A stretch of 64,000 nucleotides of DNA from DATENM01 sp045807765 (lineage in GTDB: Bacteria; Acidobacteriota; Blastocatellia; UBA7656): contig JBJMGU010000120.1 in NCBI GenBank assembly GCA_045807765.1, positions 1-64,000 of the forward strand. The letters run 5' to 3'. The notes under the pieces were generated by a model, which saw only the letters and a program-made list of their open reading frames with translations, searched no databases and was not told the origin of the DNA. This document shows, one piece after another, positions 1 to 8,710 of this stretch (within the stretch, counting starts at the first letter, position 1; every line of letters begins with the position of its first letter). The position numbers and the translations under genes were made by a program.

Positions 1-85
1 AGGTCAACCGCTCACTCGACAGTCGTTTGAACGACGTGCCCGCGACCTGTCACAGAGGCTTTCCTACGAAAGCTCGGAGGCTAGT

Positions 86-1444
86 ATGAATTCGGTGACT
101 TATAGAGAACTGCTCGGCAGAAATCACAATTTCCGCAGGCTCTGGATGGGTCAGGTCATCAGCGAGTTAGGCACATGGTTTTCCTTCATCGCCGAACTCG
201 GACTGGTGCGGCTGATATCGGGCTCAACCTGGGCGACGACCGCCTTGCTGGTGGCGCGGCTGCTGCCGTTCTTACTGGTGGCGCCGGTTGCAGGGGTCTT
301 CGTTGACCGCTATTCGCGCAAGCAGATTCTGATTGCTACAGACCTGCTGCGCGCTCTGGTGGCGATGCTCTACGTCGCGGCGGGAGCGCTGCGCTCGGCG
401 GAGCTGGTGATCATCGGCAGCGCCTTGATGGCTTCGCTATCGATGTTCTTTGAAGGCGCGAAGAATGCCGCCATCCCGAACCTGACGAGCGGGCGCGAAC
501 TGCTGTCGGCAAACGTCCTGATGTTCTCGCTGCGCTTCTTGCAGTTCACGCTGGGGTCGGCATTGGGCGGCGTAACCGCGGCGCAGTTCGGTTACAACGT
601 GGCATTCGTTGTCAACTCGCTGTCGTTTGTGGCGTCAGCCATCTGCATCGCGGCGATACCGGCTGCGGCCATGCGCAAAGCGGCGGTCGCGCCGGTGGCC
701 TCGGAAGCGCTGGCCGCCACCTCTGTTGAAGCAGCGGCGAGCGAGCCGATTGCCGGTAGTGAGCAGCCGGTTGCCGCCGGGCGCAAGCCTTTCCTGACCG
801 AGTTGCGCGAAGGCTTGCGCTACATCCGCGCGACGCCGTTTGTGCGCGCCGTGATTCTGGTGAACATCGGCTGGGGGACGGGCGGCGGCATGAACAGCCT
901 CCTCTTTGACCAGATCGGCGGTCACGTCTTCAGCGGCGGTGACCGCGGCGACTGGAACGTGGCGATGCTGTTTACGGCGGGCGGTGCAGGCGTCTTCTTC
1001 GGGATGCTGCTATCGCGGCGCATCGCCGCCTGGGTGAGCGACGAACAGCGCGCCGGTCACTTCATCGGCTGGGCGCTGCTGCTGCACGGCGTCTTGTTCG
1101 CTATGGGCGGCTGGATGCCGACGCTGCTGCTGATGTCGCTGTGGATTGCCGCCAGCCGCCTGGTGCTGGGCGCCGAGTTCGGCGTTCAGGAGACGATGAT
1201 GATGCGAGTGATCCCGGACGATTATCGCGGTCGGGTCTTCACCACCGACCGCTCGCTTGAGCTGGCAACGATGGCCATCTCGACCATCGTCGCCGGCTGG
1301 CTGCTGACGCACTTCAGCCCGCGCGTGATGATGGTCGCGTCGGGGCTGTTGTCGGCGAGCCCGGGCCTCTTCTGGTTATTGGCCATGTGGGCCGCGCGCT
1401 TCCGTGTACCGGCGCGCGCGGTGCGCGAAAGTTACGGCGACTAG
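86..1444 (+). CDS. MFS-family exporter (drug/solute efflux type)
   Basis: A 452-residue polytopic membrane protein with about twelve hydrophobic segments, split by a soluble Ala/Val-rich loop around residues 200-235. The motif GVFVDRYSRK after the second segment matches the cytoplasmic loop-2/3 signature of major facilitator exporters. Members of this branch expel drugs, siderophores or other small molecules using the proton gradient; the substrate cannot be read from sequence. The start is supported by GGAGG five bases before ATG. A small membrane-protein gene follows about 50 nt later and the pair ends at a strong terminator, so they are probably co-transcribed. Confidence 0.85.
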   Translation: MNSVTYRELLGRNHNFRRLWMGQVISELGTWFSFIAELGLVRLISGSTWATTALLVARLLPFLLVAPVAGVFVDRYSRKQILIATDLLRALVAMLYVAAGALRSAELVIIGSALMASLSMFFEGAKNAAIPNLTSGRELLSANVLMFSLRFLQFTLGSALGGVTAAQFGYNVAFVVNSLSFVASAICIAAIPAAAMRKAAVAPVASEALAATSVEAAASEPIAGSEQPVAAGRKPFLTELREGLRYIRATPFVRAVILVNIGWGTGGGMNSLLFDQIGGHVFSGGDRGDWNVAMLFTAGGAGVFFGMLLSRRIAAWVSDEQRAGHFIGWALLLHGVLFAMGGWMPTLLLMSLWIAASRLVLGAEFGVQETMMMRVIPDDYRGRVFTTDRSLELATMAISTIVAGWLLTHFSPRVMMVASGLLSASPGLFWLLAMWAARFRVPARAVRESYGD

Positions 1445-1495
1445 CCGCCTTCTTCGAGGAGCGTGGTGAGTCGCCAATGGAAAGGAGACGCAGCG

Positions 1496-1657
1496 ATGAA
1501 CATTCTCGCTTTGATACTGTTGGCGACGCTCAGTTGCGGCATCGTCGCAGTGTCGCTGCGCCTCCACGCAGGTTTCGCGCGCCAGCGCGGCCTGCGCTCG
1601 GAGAGCCCAACCGATTGGGCGATGCGCAGCGGCGCGACGCAGCCGCTTGAATGGTAA
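1496..1657 (+). CDS. small single-pass membrane protein (53 aa)
   Basis: The frame could open at 1463, but ATG 1496 has AAGGAG at a good distance and begins directly with a hydrophobic segment (MNILALILLATLSCGIVAVS), so I prefer it. The remainder is a short basic/polar tail ending in PLEW. I do not recognise a family. It sits between the MFS exporter and a strong terminator, so an accessory role to the exporter is possible but unproven. Confidence 0.5.
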   Translation: MNILALILLATLSCGIVAVSLRLHAGFARQRGLRSESPTDWAMRSGATQPLEW

Positions 1658-1662
1658 CCGAC

Positions 1663-1718
1663 CGCCGCGAAAGTAGCGGCTCCGACTCTGTGAGCTTCGC
1701 TACTTTCGCGGCGTTTTC
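1663..1718 (+). terminator. rho-independent terminator
   Basis: A perfect 16-bp inverted repeat (1663-1678 with 1698-1713, arm CGCCGCGAAAGTAGCG) is followed by TTTT. It closes the MFS/small-protein unit before the synthase gene. Confidence 0.85.
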
Positions 1719-1821
1719 TCTGGTGCCGCCGCCTTCCACACACTTCCTGAAGTGATTCGATTCTGCGCTTGCTTGACTCTCTATTCGCCGGTTTGCTCTA
1801 ATCCTCAAGGGAAGTCGCCGT

Positions 1822-3039
1822 ATGAATAAAGACGAATTGATTTATGATTGGAACGTTGTCGGACGCAAGGAGGCCGCAGCGCGCCGCGTCGAGCTGAATG
1901 ACGAATCGTTGCGCGATGGCTTGCAGTCGCCTTCAGTGATTGACCCGCCCATCGAGCAGAAGATCAACCTGCTCCACCTGATGGATTCGCTCGGCATTCA
2001 TAGCGCAGACATCGGGCTGCCGGGCGCCGGGCCGCGCGCCGTCGCCGACGTGACGCGGCTCGCTGAAGAGATCGTCGCCTGTAAGCTCGACATCCAGCCG
2101 AACTGTGCCGCTCGCACAGTGCTTGCCGACATCATTCCCATTGTCGAAATCTCGCAGAAGGTCGGCATCCCCATCGAAGCCTGCACCTTCATCGGCTCAA
2201 GCCCGATTCGCCAATACGCCGAAGGCTGGTCGCTTGAGATGATGCTGACGGCGACCGAAGAGGCGGTGAAGTTTGCAACCTCGCACGGGCTGCCGGTGAT
2301 GTACGTGACCGAAGACACGACGCGGGCGCATCCCGACACCGTGCGCGCGCTCTATCGCACAGCCATCGAAGCGGGAGCGCGGCGCATCTGCGTCTGCGAT
2401 ACCGTCGGCCACGCCACGCCCGAAGGCGTGCGCGCCTTGATCGCCTACGTCAAAGAGATCGTTCGCGAGGTCGGGCCGGACTTCGAGATCAAGATAGACT
2501 GGCATGGCCACCAGGATCGCGGCCTCGGCGTCATCAACACGCTTGCCGCGTTTGAAGCGGGCGCCGACCGCTTGCATGGCACAGCGCTCGGCATTGGCGA
2601 GCGCGTCGGCAATACGCCAATGGATCAATTGCTGGTCAACCTCAAGCTGATGGGCTACATCGATAACGACCTGACGAACCTGACACGCTACTGCGAAGCG
2701 GCGAGCGCGGCCACAGGCGTGCCGATCCCTGTCAGCTACCCTGTCGTGGGCCGCGACGCGTTCCGCACGGCGACGGGTGTGCATGCGGCAGCGGTCATCA
2801 AAGCATTTCGCAAAGGCGACGACTGGCTTGCCGATGCCGTCTATTCGGGCGTGCCGGCGCGCGCCTTTGGTCGCGAGCAGGAGATTGAAATCGGCCCAAT
2901 GAGCGGCAAATCGAATGTCATCTTCTGGCTCGAACGCCACGGCATCGAGCCGACCGCAGAGCGCGTCGAGCGTCTCTTTGGTCGCGCCAAACTGAGTGCC
3001 TCGGTGCTAACCACCGACGAAATTATGCAGAGCATCTGA
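1822..3039 (+). CDS. 2-isopropylmalate/homocitrate synthase-like enzyme (HMGL-like TIM barrel)
   Basis: This 405-residue protein carries the two signatures of the alpha-isopropylmalate/homocitrate synthase group: RDGLQSPS near the N-terminus and a C-terminal-barrel pattern with metal-binding HGHQDRGLG followed by GTALGIGERVGN. These enzymes condense acetyl-CoA with a 2-oxo acid by Claisen chemistry in the cytosol. It lacks the roughly 130-residue LeuA regulatory domain of full-length isopropylmalate synthases, so it may be a feedback-insensitive isopropylmalate, citramalate or homocitrate synthase, or a 4-hydroxy-2-oxovalerate-type relative. It stands alone, with no leucine or lysine pathway genes beside it. 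The start lies after a terminator in a short leader with GGAAG before ATG. Confidence 0.75.
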   Translation: MNKDELIYDWNVVGRKEAAARRVELNDESLRDGLQSPSVIDPPIEQKINLLHLMDSLGIHSADIGLPGAGPRAVADVTRLAEEIVACKLDIQPNCAARTVLADIIPIVEISQKVGIPIEACTFIGSSPIRQYAEGWSLEMMLTATEEAVKFATSHGLPVMYVTEDTTRAHPDTVRALYRTAIEAGARRICVCDTVGHATPEGVRALIAYVKEIVREVGPDFEIKIDWHGHQDRGLGVINTLAAFEAGADRLHGTALGIGERVGNTPMDQLLVNLKLMGYIDNDLTNLTRYCEAASAATGVPIPVSYPVVGRDAFRTATGVHAAAVIKAFRKGDDWLADAVYSGVPARAFGREQEIEIGPMSGKSNVIFWLERHGIEPTAERVERLFGRAKLSASVLTTDEIMQSI

Positions 3040-3190
3040 TTGCGGATTGCGGATTTAAGAGAGCGCGCCATTAACAACGGACTACAGGTTGATTGGATTC
3101 TAATAGACCATCGTGAAAAATTTCATCAAGAGCGACACCCCCGAATCAACGGCGCGGGTTCCAGAATCCGCAACCCGCAATCCGCAATCG
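3038..3190. repeat. inverted word-repeat (GATTGCGG family)
   Basis: The left arm at 3038-3056 is GATTGCGGATTGCGGATTT. The right arm at 3164-3190 is its reverse complement with small differences. The arms are about 108 nt apart. The left arm overlaps the stop region of the synthase gene. The right arm is read as codons 18-26 of the predicted peptidase, so that gene's N-terminus is repeat-derived. Confidence 0.6.
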
Positions 3191-4378
3191 CGGGCTCTGC
3201 TCTACGCGCCGCAGGTGCGCCGCGCCTTCGCTTTCATCGAAGCCAGCGACAGCGAAACCCACGACGAGATGATGCGCATCTGCGAAATTCCGGCACCGCC
3301 ATTCAAAGAGCATGCCCGCGCCGCTTATCTCAAGCGCCGCTTTGAAGAGATCGGCCTCAAGCATGTGCGCACAGACGCCGAAGGCAATGTGATCGCCGAG
3401 CGACCGGGCCGCAGCGCCGCGCCTGCCATCGTCATCGCCGCGCACCTTGATACGGTCTTCCCCGAAGGCACAGACGTGCGCGTGCGCCGCGACGGCTCAC
3501 GCTACTACGCGCCCGGCATCAGCGATAACACCTCAGGCGTTGTCAGCTTGATCGCGCTGGCGCGAGCGCTCGAAGCGGCACAGGTCGCCACCACCGGCAC
3601 GATCCATTTCGTCGGCACTGTCGGTGAAGAAGGCGAAGGCAACCTGCGCGGCGTGCGTCACCTGTTCACGGCGGGCGACTTTCGTGCCGATGTTGAAGCC
3701 TTCATCTCGATTGATGGGCCGGGGGTCGAGCGCATCACGACGCGGGCGCTCGGCTCGCGTCGCTATCGCGTGACGGTCACAGGGCCGGGCGGCCATTCGT
3801 GGGGCGACTTCGGCATCGTCAACCCGGTGCATGCGCTGGGCCGCGCGATTGCCCGCTTTGCCGCCTACCCGGCGCCGATGGCGCCGCGCACCTCGTTCAA
3901 CGTCGGCATCATCGAAGGCGGCAACTCGGTCAATTCGATTCCGCAGCGCGCCAGCATGATCGTTGACATGCGCTCGGTGTCGAGCGAAGAGATCGATAAG
4001 CTGGAAGTTTATTTGCGGCGCGTCGTCGAGCTAGGCTTGCGCGAAGAGAATGCGCAGCGGGCGATGAGCGGCACGATGCTGGCCGTCGAGCTTGAGCAGA
4101 TTGGCGACCGGCCTTCGGGCGAAACGCCGGTGAGCGCGCCCATCGTCCAGGCGGCGATTGACTGCTCGCGCGCCTTAGGCATCGAGCCGCGCCTCGACTG
4201 TTCTTCGACCGACTCGAACATCCCCATCTCGATGGGCCTGCCGGCCATCACGGTCGGCGCCGGCGGCCTGTCAAGCAACTGCCACACACTCGGCGAATGG
4301 TATGAGCCGACGGGCCGCGAGCTTGGCTTAAAGCGACTGCTGCTGCTCACTGTCATGCTCGCCGGGCTGGTGAATTAA
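3113..4378 (+). CDS. M20-family zinc peptidase (PepT/ArgE-like)
   Basis: A 421-residue cytosolic-type exopeptidase. Visible metal and catalytic pattern: H111-x-D113 in AAHLDTVFPEG, bridging D138 in ISDNTSG, the EE pair 172-173 in GEEGEGN, D201 in ISIDG, and a C-terminal His in CHTLGEW. The lid domain occupies roughly residues 215-330. Members remove N-terminal residues from small peptides or deacylate amino acids using two zinc ions. The assigned GTG start is doubtful because residues 18-26 are encoded by a repeat arm; GTG at 3215, in frame and just before the conserved FAFIEASD stretch, is an alternative. Confidence 0.8.
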   Translation: MKNFIKSDTPESTARVPESATRNPQSRALLYAPQVRRAFAFIEASDSETHDEMMRICEIPAPPFKEHARAAYLKRRFEEIGLKHVRTDAEGNVIAERPGRSAAPAIVIAAHLDTVFPEGTDVRVRRDGSRYYAPGISDNTSGVVSLIALARALEAAQVATTGTIHFVGTVGEEGEGNLRGVRHLFTAGDFRADVEAFISIDGPGVERITTRALGSRRYRVTVTGPGGHSWGDFGIVNPVHALGRAIARFAAYPAPMAPRTSFNVGIIEGGNSVNSIPQRASMIVDMRSVSSEEIDKLEVYLRRVVELGLREENAQRAMSGTMLAVELEQIGDRPSGETPVSAPIVQAAIDCSRALGIEPRLDCSSTDSNIPISMGLPAITVGAGGLSSNCHTLGEWYEPTGRELGLKRLLLLTVMLAGLVN

Positions 4379-4400
4379 TTCTGACCTGAACTGTAGACGA

Positions 4401-4955
4401 TCAAGGCTGTGACGACGTCGGTGGCTTATGCGGCGGTTGCTGGGCAGAGGGCTGCGGCGGTGGCGGCTCCTGTGACTTCGGCGTCTGCGCGGCATTGATG
4501 TAGGCAAGAATCTCTTTGCGCACTTCTGCGTAAGGCTTGTCTATCGGGTGGTTGTTGGCGTCGCGCCAGCCCCTGACGATGTCGTTAACGATCAGGAACT
4601 GGCCGTATTGAAAATTGAGGGTGCGAAAGAGGCTGTCTTCCGGCTCCAGAAAGACGAGCATCTCCTGTTCGTTGGTGTAACTGTCTTCGGCGCAGCGCAC
4701 AATCGAGAGCGCCAGGACGTTCAGCTCTTTCAGCGTGAAGTCGCCTTCGATGACATCAACCGGTTGCAGCAGCGCCACCTGATTGTACGAGCCGCGATAG
4801 TTCGCCTTACTGGTTTTGCGAACTCGGACGCGCCCGATCCATGTGGCGTTGCGCGTCAACTCGTCGGCGGACATGAGGCGTAAACAATTGCGCGATTGCG
4901 CGAATCCTGGGAGCACCAGCAGGGACAGCGCGATAAAGACGATTGCGTTTCTCAT
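4401..4955 (-). CDS. secreted protein of unknown function, proline-rich tail
   Basis: 184 residues with an N-terminal signal peptide (MRNAIVFIALSLLVLPGFAQ), a compact central domain containing two cysteines, and a Pro/Gln/Ser-rich C-terminal tail of about 25 residues. The middle resembles small secreted domains reporting on export of cysteine-containing proteins in this phylum, but I cannot name a family. It converges on the peptidase gene, with only about 20 nt between the stop codons. Confidence 0.6.
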   Translation of the reverse strand: MRNAIVFIALSLLVLPGFAQSRNCLRLMSADELTRNATWIGRVRVRKTSKANYRGSYNQVALLQPVDVIEGDFTLKELNVLALSIVRCAEDSYTNEQEMLVFLEPEDSLFRTLNFQYGQFLIVNDIVRGWRDANNHPIDKPYAEVRKEILAYINAAQTPKSQEPPPPQPSAQQPPHKPPTSSQP

Positions 4956-5053
4956 GTATGGGCCAGTTACTCCTCCCCAAAGTTACTAATGCTAACACAC
5001 GCCTTGCGGCGGACGGAAGTTCCTTTTTATCCGCTAATTCATGAGCCCTACGA

Positions 5054-5707
5054 TTATTCGATTGGCGGCTGAAGCTCTGGAACCGTAAGGCCGCGAGCGC
5101 GGCGTGATCGTAGGATGTTGAAGACAATCAGCAGGGTTGCAACAATGGCAACCGCCAGCAGGACTTTCAAGCCATGCCGCTTGATCTGTTCACCCGCTCC
5201 CTCGCCACCAAGCCAGATGGCCAGCAAGCCTTCGATTGAGAAGCGCACCAGGCGGCCCGCGAAGACGGCGATGATGAAGCGCGACAGCTTCAGCTTGAAG
5301 ACGCCCGCCGACAGCACAAACGGCTTAAAGGGAAATGGCGGCGGCAGAATCGCTGTCGCCATGATGGCCAGCATATCATAGCGCCCGAGCAGGTTTTCGA
5401 TGCGGGCGCGCCGCGCCGGCTCGATCTTGCGGAGTGCCAGCATACCGGCGCGCCGCGCCACCCAGTACATGAATGTGCAGCCGATGGTCGAGCCGAGGCT
5501 CGCGGCGACAGCGTAAAGCGGCATCAGCGCATGGCTTCTGGCGCTCAACAGAATCATCACGGCATCCGGCCCGCCCGGCAGCGGCAAGCCCGCCGAATCG
5601 ATCAGCGAGATGGCAAACAGGCCGAGCGGCCCCAGCGTCACCAGCCATTCGCCGAACGTTTGCAAGCTCTGTTTGATCCCCAGCAGGTTAAAGAGAAGTT
5701 TGTTCAT
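5054..5707 (-). CDS. DedA/VTT-domain membrane protein
   Basis: 217 residues with several hydrophobic segments and the VTT (SNARE-associated) pattern: a re-entrant loop with SLIDSAGLPLPGGPDAV near residues 35-50 and FPFKPFVLSAG around 125-140. DedA-family proteins reside in the inner membrane and are linked to lipid-carrier scrambling and envelope homeostasis. An upstream TTG in frame would add eight residues; the ATG at 5707 fits the family better. It is read in the same direction as the SpoIID gene upstream, with about 40 nt between them. Confidence 0.75.
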   Translation of the reverse strand: MNKLLFNLLGIKQSLQTFGEWLVTLGPLGLFAISLIDSAGLPLPGGPDAVMILLSARSHALMPLYAVAASLGSTIGCTFMYWVARRAGMLALRKIEPARRARIENLLGRYDMLAIMATAILPPPFPFKPFVLSAGVFKLKLSRFIIAVFAGRLVRFSIEGLLAIWLGGEGAGEQIKRHGLKVLLAVAIVATLLIVFNILRSRRARGLTVPELQPPIE

Positions 5708-5749
5708 TCGTCCGTCTATCTCGAATCGCAATTGCGCGATTGTATTCCA

Positions 5750-6961
5750 TCATTCAGCTTGCGAGCGGCTGCTAATCTGCGCCTGCGGAAAGTAGAAGCG
5801 CAGTATCTCTTCATAGCGCCGCCCGCTGCGCGCCTGCGCCACGGCGCCGGCCAGACACAAGCCGACCTGGCTGCCAAAGCCACGGCCACGAAAAATCATC
5901 TGAGCGCCGCGCCGCGTCACGATGAAGCTGCCGCTCAAGACCACGTTCCAGCCGAGCCGCCGCCCGGTGGCGCGGCGAAATTCGTCGCCGCTCATCGTCC
6001 ACTCGCGCCCGCTGTCGCGTATGCTCACGGCGCGCACAAAGCCGGCGTCGTCGCCGTCAACCGCGATCTCTGTGCCCGGTGAAAGCGGCGCGCCAAGAGC
6101 CGCCGCCAGCGCGTTGATAATGGCTCGCGCGTCAATCTGCCGCGCCCAGCGGTAATGGCTCGAAGCGCGGCACCATTCACAGCGCTGCCGGCGGTAAGGA
6201 TAAGCACACACGCCGCCCCAGACCATCTGCGGCGTCGCCGTCAGGCCGCCACACGAGGCGCTGAAGTAAGTTTCAACCGGCTCGCCCGCAAAGCTCAGAT
6301 GCTCACCGGCGGTTGCGGCAACGGCACTCAAAACCACGGGGCGCGCGGCTTCAGCAGCCAGATCGCTCTCGCCGCGATAGAGCTGGCAGTGCGTCGTGTC
6401 ACAAAAATCAAAGCCGTCGGCGGTGTGCCGGCTCGGATGCGAAAGCATATAAGTCCGCACGACGATGGCCAGCGCCTTTAAGGCTTCGGGCGCACGCGCC
6501 TCGGTCTCGGCGGCGACGATGGAAGCGACTGCCGCTTCGCGGTCGGTCGTCAGGATGATCTTCAACGCGCCGCGCAGACTCTTGTCGCCTGCGGCGATCA
6601 ATAGGTCGCCGCGCACCGTGCGGCGCAGCTTGCCCGGCAGCGTTAGCTCCAGCGTCGCCTCTGGACCGGCGTGCAGCCGCGCTTCTGCGGCGTTGAAAGT
6701 TTGACGGGTGCCGCCGCGCGCATCGCTTATGGTCACCTGCAACTGCTCGCCAACCAGTTGCAAGCGCACGCGGCTGCCGGCGCTGAGCTGGCGACTGCCG
6801 GTCAGGCGGTTAAGATCAATCGTTGCGCCGTCGCCCGAAACCACCCGCGCTTCGACGACCTGCGGCTTAAACAGGCTGAACAACCCCATGCGCACGGTCT
6901 CGGCGCGCGCATGGGGCGCGGCCAGGATCATCAAGGCAACGGCGGCAAGCAGTCTCGGCAT
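5750..6961 (-). CDS. SpoIID/LytB-domain secreted protein
   Basis: 403 residues beginning with a signal peptide (MPRLLAAVALMILAAPHARA). The C-terminal two thirds match the SpoIID/LytB domain: VASIVAAETEARAPEALKALAIVVRTYML, the DTTHCQLYRG block, YFSASCGG, and the terminal GRGFGSQVGLCLAGA. SpoIID members are lytic transglycosylases that trim denuded glycan strands; outside spore formers they act as general cell-wall remodelling enzymes. The catalytic glutamate expected in AAETEA is present. The N-terminal 120 residues form a separate beta-rich region. Confidence 0.8.
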   Translation of the reverse strand: MPRLLAAVALMILAAPHARAETVRMGLFSLFKPQVVEARVVSGDGATIDLNRLTGSRQLSAGSRVRLQLVGEQLQVTISDARGGTRQTFNAAEARLHAGPEATLELTLPGKLRRTVRGDLLIAAGDKSLRGALKIILTTDREAAVASIVAAETEARAPEALKALAIVVRTYMLSHPSRHTADGFDFCDTTHCQLYRGESDLAAEAARPVVLSAVAATAGEHLSFAGEPVETYFSASCGGLTATPQMVWGGVCAYPYRRQRCEWCRASSHYRWARQIDARAIINALAAALGAPLSPGTEIAVDGDDAGFVRAVSIRDSGREWTMSGDEFRRATGRRLGWNVVLSGSFIVTRRGAQMIFRGRGFGSQVGLCLAGAVAQARSGRRYEEILRFYFPQAQISSRSQAE

Positions 6962-6987
6962 GAGTGATGCATCAGCCCCGCAAGCAA

Positions 6988-7020
6988 CAAGCCCGGCGAG
7001 ATCACCGTCTGCCGGGCTTG
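6988..7020 (-). terminator. hairpin terminator between AAA+ gene and spoIID-like gene
   Basis: A perfect 10-bp inverted repeat (CAAGCCCGGC / GCCGGGCTTG) with a 13-nt loop lies just downstream of the AAA+ ATPase stop. The following T content on the minus strand is modest. Confidence 0.5.
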
Positions 7021-7049
7021 ACGCTTGCAGAAACGTTTGGTTATTCGGA

Positions 7050-8240
7050 TTACTTTTCGATGGCCTTCAGCGGCGCGGTGGTCAACCCGCCATCGCTGGC
7101 CGCGGCCTCGGCGGCGCGTTCGCCTTCTTCCAATTCCCACATCTCTTTGTAGCGCTCACGGTACGGATCAACCAGCGCCCCGCCTTCCTCTTTGGTGAAG
7201 ACGAGCTTGCCGGTGGCGCCGTCGAAATCGATGACCACGAGGTCGCCGGTCGCCACCTGCTTGGTCGCCACCAGATTCGAGATCGGGTAGACCAGGAAGC
7301 GCTCGATGGCGCGCTTCAGATGACGCGCACCGTACTTGAAGTCTATGCCTTCGTCGAGCAGAAAGGTCTTAGCTTCGTCCGTGCAGTTGAAGACGAATTT
7401 ATCGCCGGTGCCGCGCATGATGCGGCTCTGCACCTGCGACAGCTCAAGCTCAAGAATTTGCCGCAGATGATGTGCTTTGAGGCTGCGGAAGACCACCACT
7501 TTATCGATGCGGTTCATGAATTCGGGCGAGAACTTGCGCTTGGCGGCCTCCGAAGCGGTGCGATAGATCTTCTGATCAACGTCATCTTCGATCATGCCTT
7601 TGCCGCGCGCCGGCGCAAAGCCAATCGAGCCGGTGATCAATTCGCTCATCTCTTTCGCGCCCAAGTTCGAGGTCAGAAAGATCATGCAGCGCGAAAAGTC
7701 TACGCGGCGGTTGTCGCCTAAGGTCAGCGTCGCTTTGTCGAGAATGCCCAGGAGCAACTGCCAGAGCGCGTCGCTCGCTTTTTCGATCTCGTCAAACAGC
7801 ACAAAGGTCAGCTTGTCGTTGTCCGTGTGGTATTTGTCGAGGTTTTCTTGCGTCAGCATCGGCGCAGTCTCGCGGTGGCCGAGGTAGCCTGGAGGCGAGC
7901 CGATCAGCTTGGCGATTTCGTGCGAGTGCTGAAACTCTGCGCAATCGATCTTGACGACGGCGTTGTTGTCATTGAACAGCACTTCGGCTGCCGCTTCGAC
8001 AACGCGCGTCTTGCCCGAACCGGTCGGCCCCAAAAACAGCATCGTGCCGATGGGGCGGCCAGGGTGCTGCATTCCCGCGAGGTAAATTTGATAGAGGCCG
8101 GAGATGCGGCGCACGGCGCGCTCCTGACCGACGATCAGCCCCGCCAGCTTGGTTTCGAATTCCTGCGCGCGGGGGCTTTTCAGATCGGGATTGAGCGGTA
8201 CGCGATTATTTGTATTCGTTCTTAGTTCTTGCACGTCCAT
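7050..8240 (-). CDS. Clp-type AAA+ ATPase, single D2-like module
   Basis: About 396 residues using ATG 8240, which has GCGGAGTG upstream. The longer frame adds 29 residues of unlikely composition. Walker A is GPTGSGKT (residues 71-78), Walker B VLFDE (147-151), sensor-1 FLTSN, and the arginine region MNRID; the C-terminal FKYGARHLKRAIERF is the small AAA+ subdomain of ClpA/ClpB D2. It lacks the N-domain, the D1 module and the middle coiled coil of ClpB, and no tripartite protease loop (IGF/LGF) is evident, so it looks like a free-standing Clp D2-type unfoldase or a partner for another complex. Single-domain members occur in several soil phyla; the substrate is unknown. Confidence 0.75.
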   Translation of the reverse strand: MDVQELRTNTNNRVPLNPDLKSPRAQEFETKLAGLIVGQERAVRRISGLYQIYLAGMQHPGRPIGTMLFLGPTGSGKTRVVEAAAEVLFNDNNAVVKIDCAEFQHSHEIAKLIGSPPGYLGHRETAPMLTQENLDKYHTDNDKLTFVLFDEIEKASDALWQLLLGILDKATLTLGDNRRVDFSRCMIFLTSNLGAKEMSELITGSIGFAPARGKGMIEDDVDQKIYRTASEAAKRKFSPEFMNRIDKVVVFRSLKAHHLRQILELELSQVQSRIMRGTGDKFVFNCTDEAKTFLLDEGIDFKYGARHLKRAIERFLVYPISNLVATKQVATGDLVVIDFDGATGKLVFTKEEGGALVDPYRERYKEMWELEEGERAAEAAASDGGLTTAPLKAIEK

Positions 8241-8710
8241 CACTCCGCAAACCAGACGAGAACTACCCTCGGCGACACGCGCGGCAAACGACCGGCGGTA
8301 ACCACAGGCGAGATTCTCGGTTGGCAAACAACGATTGATTCTTCTGGATGCGACACAGCTTTAAGACGCTGGAGTATCGTCTCAGGAATAATTATAACCC
8401 TGGACTTGCACGGCCTGCCACAAACGATGTCGCTACGTTTTCGGGGCTACTCTCTCCCTGCCTTTTATGCCATTGCGTCGGGGTTTGTCAAGAAGATTGT
8501 GGAAGATATGCCCGGCGCTCTGTTTTGCTCGGATAGATTCGGCACAAATCAGCCCGCTTGAAACGTCTTCGCGCGACAGACAACCTTGAACGGCCATCTT
8601 CGTGAATCGCCGCACGAATGACAGCGCCGCATCTCGCGCTTTGATGACGCGAGATGCGGTGCCACCTGCTTGCAGGCAGTCAAGACGGCTCGGCACAGTT
8701 CACGTCCTGC
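8241..8710. other. gene-free interval with one hairpin
   Basis: About 470 nt with no convincing gene on either strand. The only clear structure is the hairpin at 8627-8659. The part nearest 8241 presumably holds the promoter of the leftward AAA+ gene. Confidence 0.5.
8627..8659 (-). terminator. hairpin, likely terminator of the leftward TIGR03118-like gene
   Basis: Perfect 12-bp inverted repeat CCGCATCTCGCG / CGCGAGATGCGG with a 9-nt loop, about 50 nt past the stop codon of the leftward gene. No long T-run follows. Confidence 0.5.

Noticed and set aside
2197..2940. Long antisense frames (for example 2197-2940, 14865-16022, 36512-38299, 59825-61825)
   Set aside because: High GC makes long antisense frames common; they overlap strongly conserved genes and have no domains or start signals.
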